A stretch of DNA of 7,578 bases from the NCBI GenBank assembly GCA_016882555.1, contig VGPQ01000060.1, forward strand, positions 1 through 7,578, read 5' to 3'. The notes below the pieces were generated by a model that worked only from the letters and a program-made list of their open reading frames with translations, had not been told where the DNA came from and did no database searches. The position numbers and the translations under genes were made by a program. Source of the stretch: Cyanobacteria bacterium M_surface_7_m2_040. Lineage in GTDB: Bacteria > Cyanobacteriota > Cyanobacteriia > PCC-6307 > Cyanobiaceae. Below are positions 6,711 to 7,578 of the stretch, one piece after another; position 1 is the stretch's first letter, and each line of letters starts with the position of its first letter.

Positions 6711-7091
6711 ATGGCCCGGTCCAAGAGCAACAGAACCACCTCCGCGAGCAGACTCGATCCGGATTCTTCATCGGGCGCAGCCTTGGCCGCGGAGCTGAGC
6801 TACAGCGAGGCCCAGACCGCCCTGGACCTGGCCCTTGCGGAGCTGCAATCGAGCGATCTGGCCGTGGAAGAGATGACTGCGCTCTTCCAACGGGCACAGG
6901 CCTATGCCGAGCGCTGCGCAGAGGTGCTGCAACAGGTCGAGCAGACCATTGAGCTGTGGGATCCCCAAACCCCTGACGAACGCCCACGGGGCTACACCGC
7001 TGCTCAGACCAGTTCCAAAGCGGCCAACGCCAGGGAGGCAGCGAGCGCCACAGAAACCAGCTCAACACAGACCAGATCAACTGAGGATTGA
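6711..7091 (+). CDS. xseB: Exonuclease VII small subunit
   Basis: ATG 6711 follows the xseA TAG with no gap, so the two are translationally coupled. The core at residues 30-85 has the family pattern: SYSEAQTALDLALAEL, SSDLAVEEMTALFQRA and AERCAEVLQQVEQTIELW, two helices that pack on the XseA stalk. The protein has 126 residues, against about 80 in E. coli. The extra length is a 29-residue Ser/Arg/Asp-rich N-terminal tail and a C-terminal tail of about 40 residues rich in Ala, Ser, Thr and Glu, both probably disordered. An internal start is possible, but no in-frame ATG lies between residue 1 and the core. Identity rests on the core pattern plus position after xseA. Confidence 0.92.
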   Translation: MARSKSNRTTSASRLDPDSSSGAALAAELSYSEAQTALDLALAELQSSDLAVEEMTALFQRAQAYAERCAEVLQQVEQTIELWDPQTPDERPRGYTAAQTSSKAANAREAASATETSSTQTRSTED

Positions 7092-7093
7092 GG

Positions 7094-7486
7094 ATGAACC
7101 GCGGGATTTTGCGCTACGTCTATCTGGCCCTGGCCCTGGCTGGAGCCGTCTTGCCCTGGATGGCCAATCTGGAGTTCATGCAGCTGCATGGCGCCAGCTT
7201 TGATGTGGGCCTGTTTGTGCAACTGGCTAACGCCAACCCAGCCGCCGCCTCGCTCTCCCGCGACCTGGCGATCGCGGCCACGGCCGTGAGCATCTGGATG
7301 GTGAGCGAAGCCCGCCGGCTCCAGGTCAAGGGGATCGGCTGGGTGTTGCTGAGTTGCGTCACGGTCGCCTTTGCCTTCGGCTGCCCGTTGTTTCTGTATC
7401 TGCGCGAGCGGCGCCTCGATGAACTGGCGAGAACGGCGCCCGCAACGGCAGCAACAGCGGCACCGCCTGCAGCACCAGCAGCCTGA
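7094..7486 (+). CDS. DUF2834-family membrane protein
   Basis: The product has 130 residues. ATG 7094 is preferred over TTG 7088 because GAGG at 7083-7086 lies 7 bases before it; it starts 2 bases after the xseB stop. Three hydrophobic segments are visible: residues 7-24 (RYVYLALALAGAVLPW), about 56-71 (DLAIAATAVSIWMV) and about 81-101 (GWVLLSCVTVAFAFGCPLFLYL). SEARRLQVKG between helices 2 and 3 and the PLFLYLRER end of helix 3 are hallmarks, as I remember them, of DUF2834, a bacterial inner-membrane family of unknown function. The last 20 residues are an Ala/Pro/Thr tail. The tight spacing suggests co-transcription with xseAB, but a functional link is not shown. Confidence 0.85.
   Translation: MNRGILRYVYLALALAGAVLPWMANLEFMQLHGASFDVGLFVQLANANPAAASLSRDLAIAATAVSIWMVSEARRLQVKGIGWVLLSCVTVAFAFGCPLFLYLRERRLDELARTAPATAATAAPPAAPAA
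7268..7275. repeat. HIP1 octamer GCGATCGC
   Basis: This is one exact copy of the highly iterated palindrome known from many cyanobacterial genomes, inside the DUF2834 gene. I noticed no other exact copy, although several one-base variants (GCGATCGA, GCGATCGT) occur. One copy is only weak support for a cyanobacterial origin, since chance could produce it in GC-rich DNA. Confidence 0.4.
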
Positions 7487-7511
7487 AGCGAACGGAGGTC
7501 AACCCATCGCT

Positions 7512-7524
7512 CAGCCACCGGCTG
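7512..7524. terminator. Short hairpin after the last gene, weak terminator candidate
   Basis: CAGCC-ACC-GGCTG forms a 5-bp stem with a 3-base loop, 25 bases after the DUF2834 stop. It is almost the same sequence as the hairpin after hrpB (CAGCC-AGC-GGCTG). There is no T-run, so termination is uncertain. Confidence 0.2.
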
Positions 7525-7578
7525 GTCAGCATTCAGCGCCGGCGAGAGTCACGACGGCGGCTTCAGCCAGGTGTCGTT

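Noticed and set aside
7494..7499. GGAGGT as a ribosome binding site of a further plus-strand gene
   Set aside because: No ATG, GTG or TTG start follows at a usable distance before the window ends.
7549..7578. Possible last ten codons of a minus-strand gene entering from the right (NDTWLKPPS, then TGA)
   Set aside because: Nine residues are too few to support a gene, and another minus frame over the same bases is also open to 7525-7527.

Overview
The window is GC-rich, densely packed bacterial chromosome with ordinary core genes. It most likely comes from a picocyanobacterium of the Synechococcus/Cyanobium type. The pointers are small membrane proteins resembling cyanobacterial uncharacterised families (a DUF2973-like protein and a DUF2834-like protein), an HtrA/Hho-type protease with a signal peptide, a sucrose-phosphatase-like HAD protein, high GC at third positions, and one exact GCGATCGC (HIP1) octamer. 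The organism is inferred from gene content, not from a marker gene.

Left part (1-1798). The 5' portion of an HtrA-type serine protease gene lies on the minus strand and runs off the left edge, so its PDZ end is outside the window. Divergent from it on the plus strand are two very small membrane-protein genes joined by an ATGA stop/start overlap. A conserved-looking soluble protein of unknown function follows.

Middle (1776-5202). A full-length hrpB-type DEAH-family helicase gene starts inside the end of the unknown gene, which suggests translational coupling. It converges on a minus-strand HAD-IIB phosphatase gene that resembles sucrose-phosphate phosphatase.

Right part (5203-7578). The divergent spacer upstream of the phosphatase carries a 13-bp tandem repeat and an AT-rich patch. 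It leads into a plus-strand cluster: a small two-helix membrane protein, xseA, xseB (start directly abutting the xseA stop) and a DUF2834-type membrane protein whose start is 2 bases after the xseB stop. XseA and XseB together form exonuclease VII. Here the XseA stalk looks about half the length of the E. coli one, and XseB has long polar tails. The last 92 bases hold no gene I can support.

I found no mobile element, CRISPR array, tRNA, rRNA or defence system. The points worth a second look are the tandem repeat, the exonuclease VII architecture, the small-gene pair and the unknown gene coupled to hrpB.
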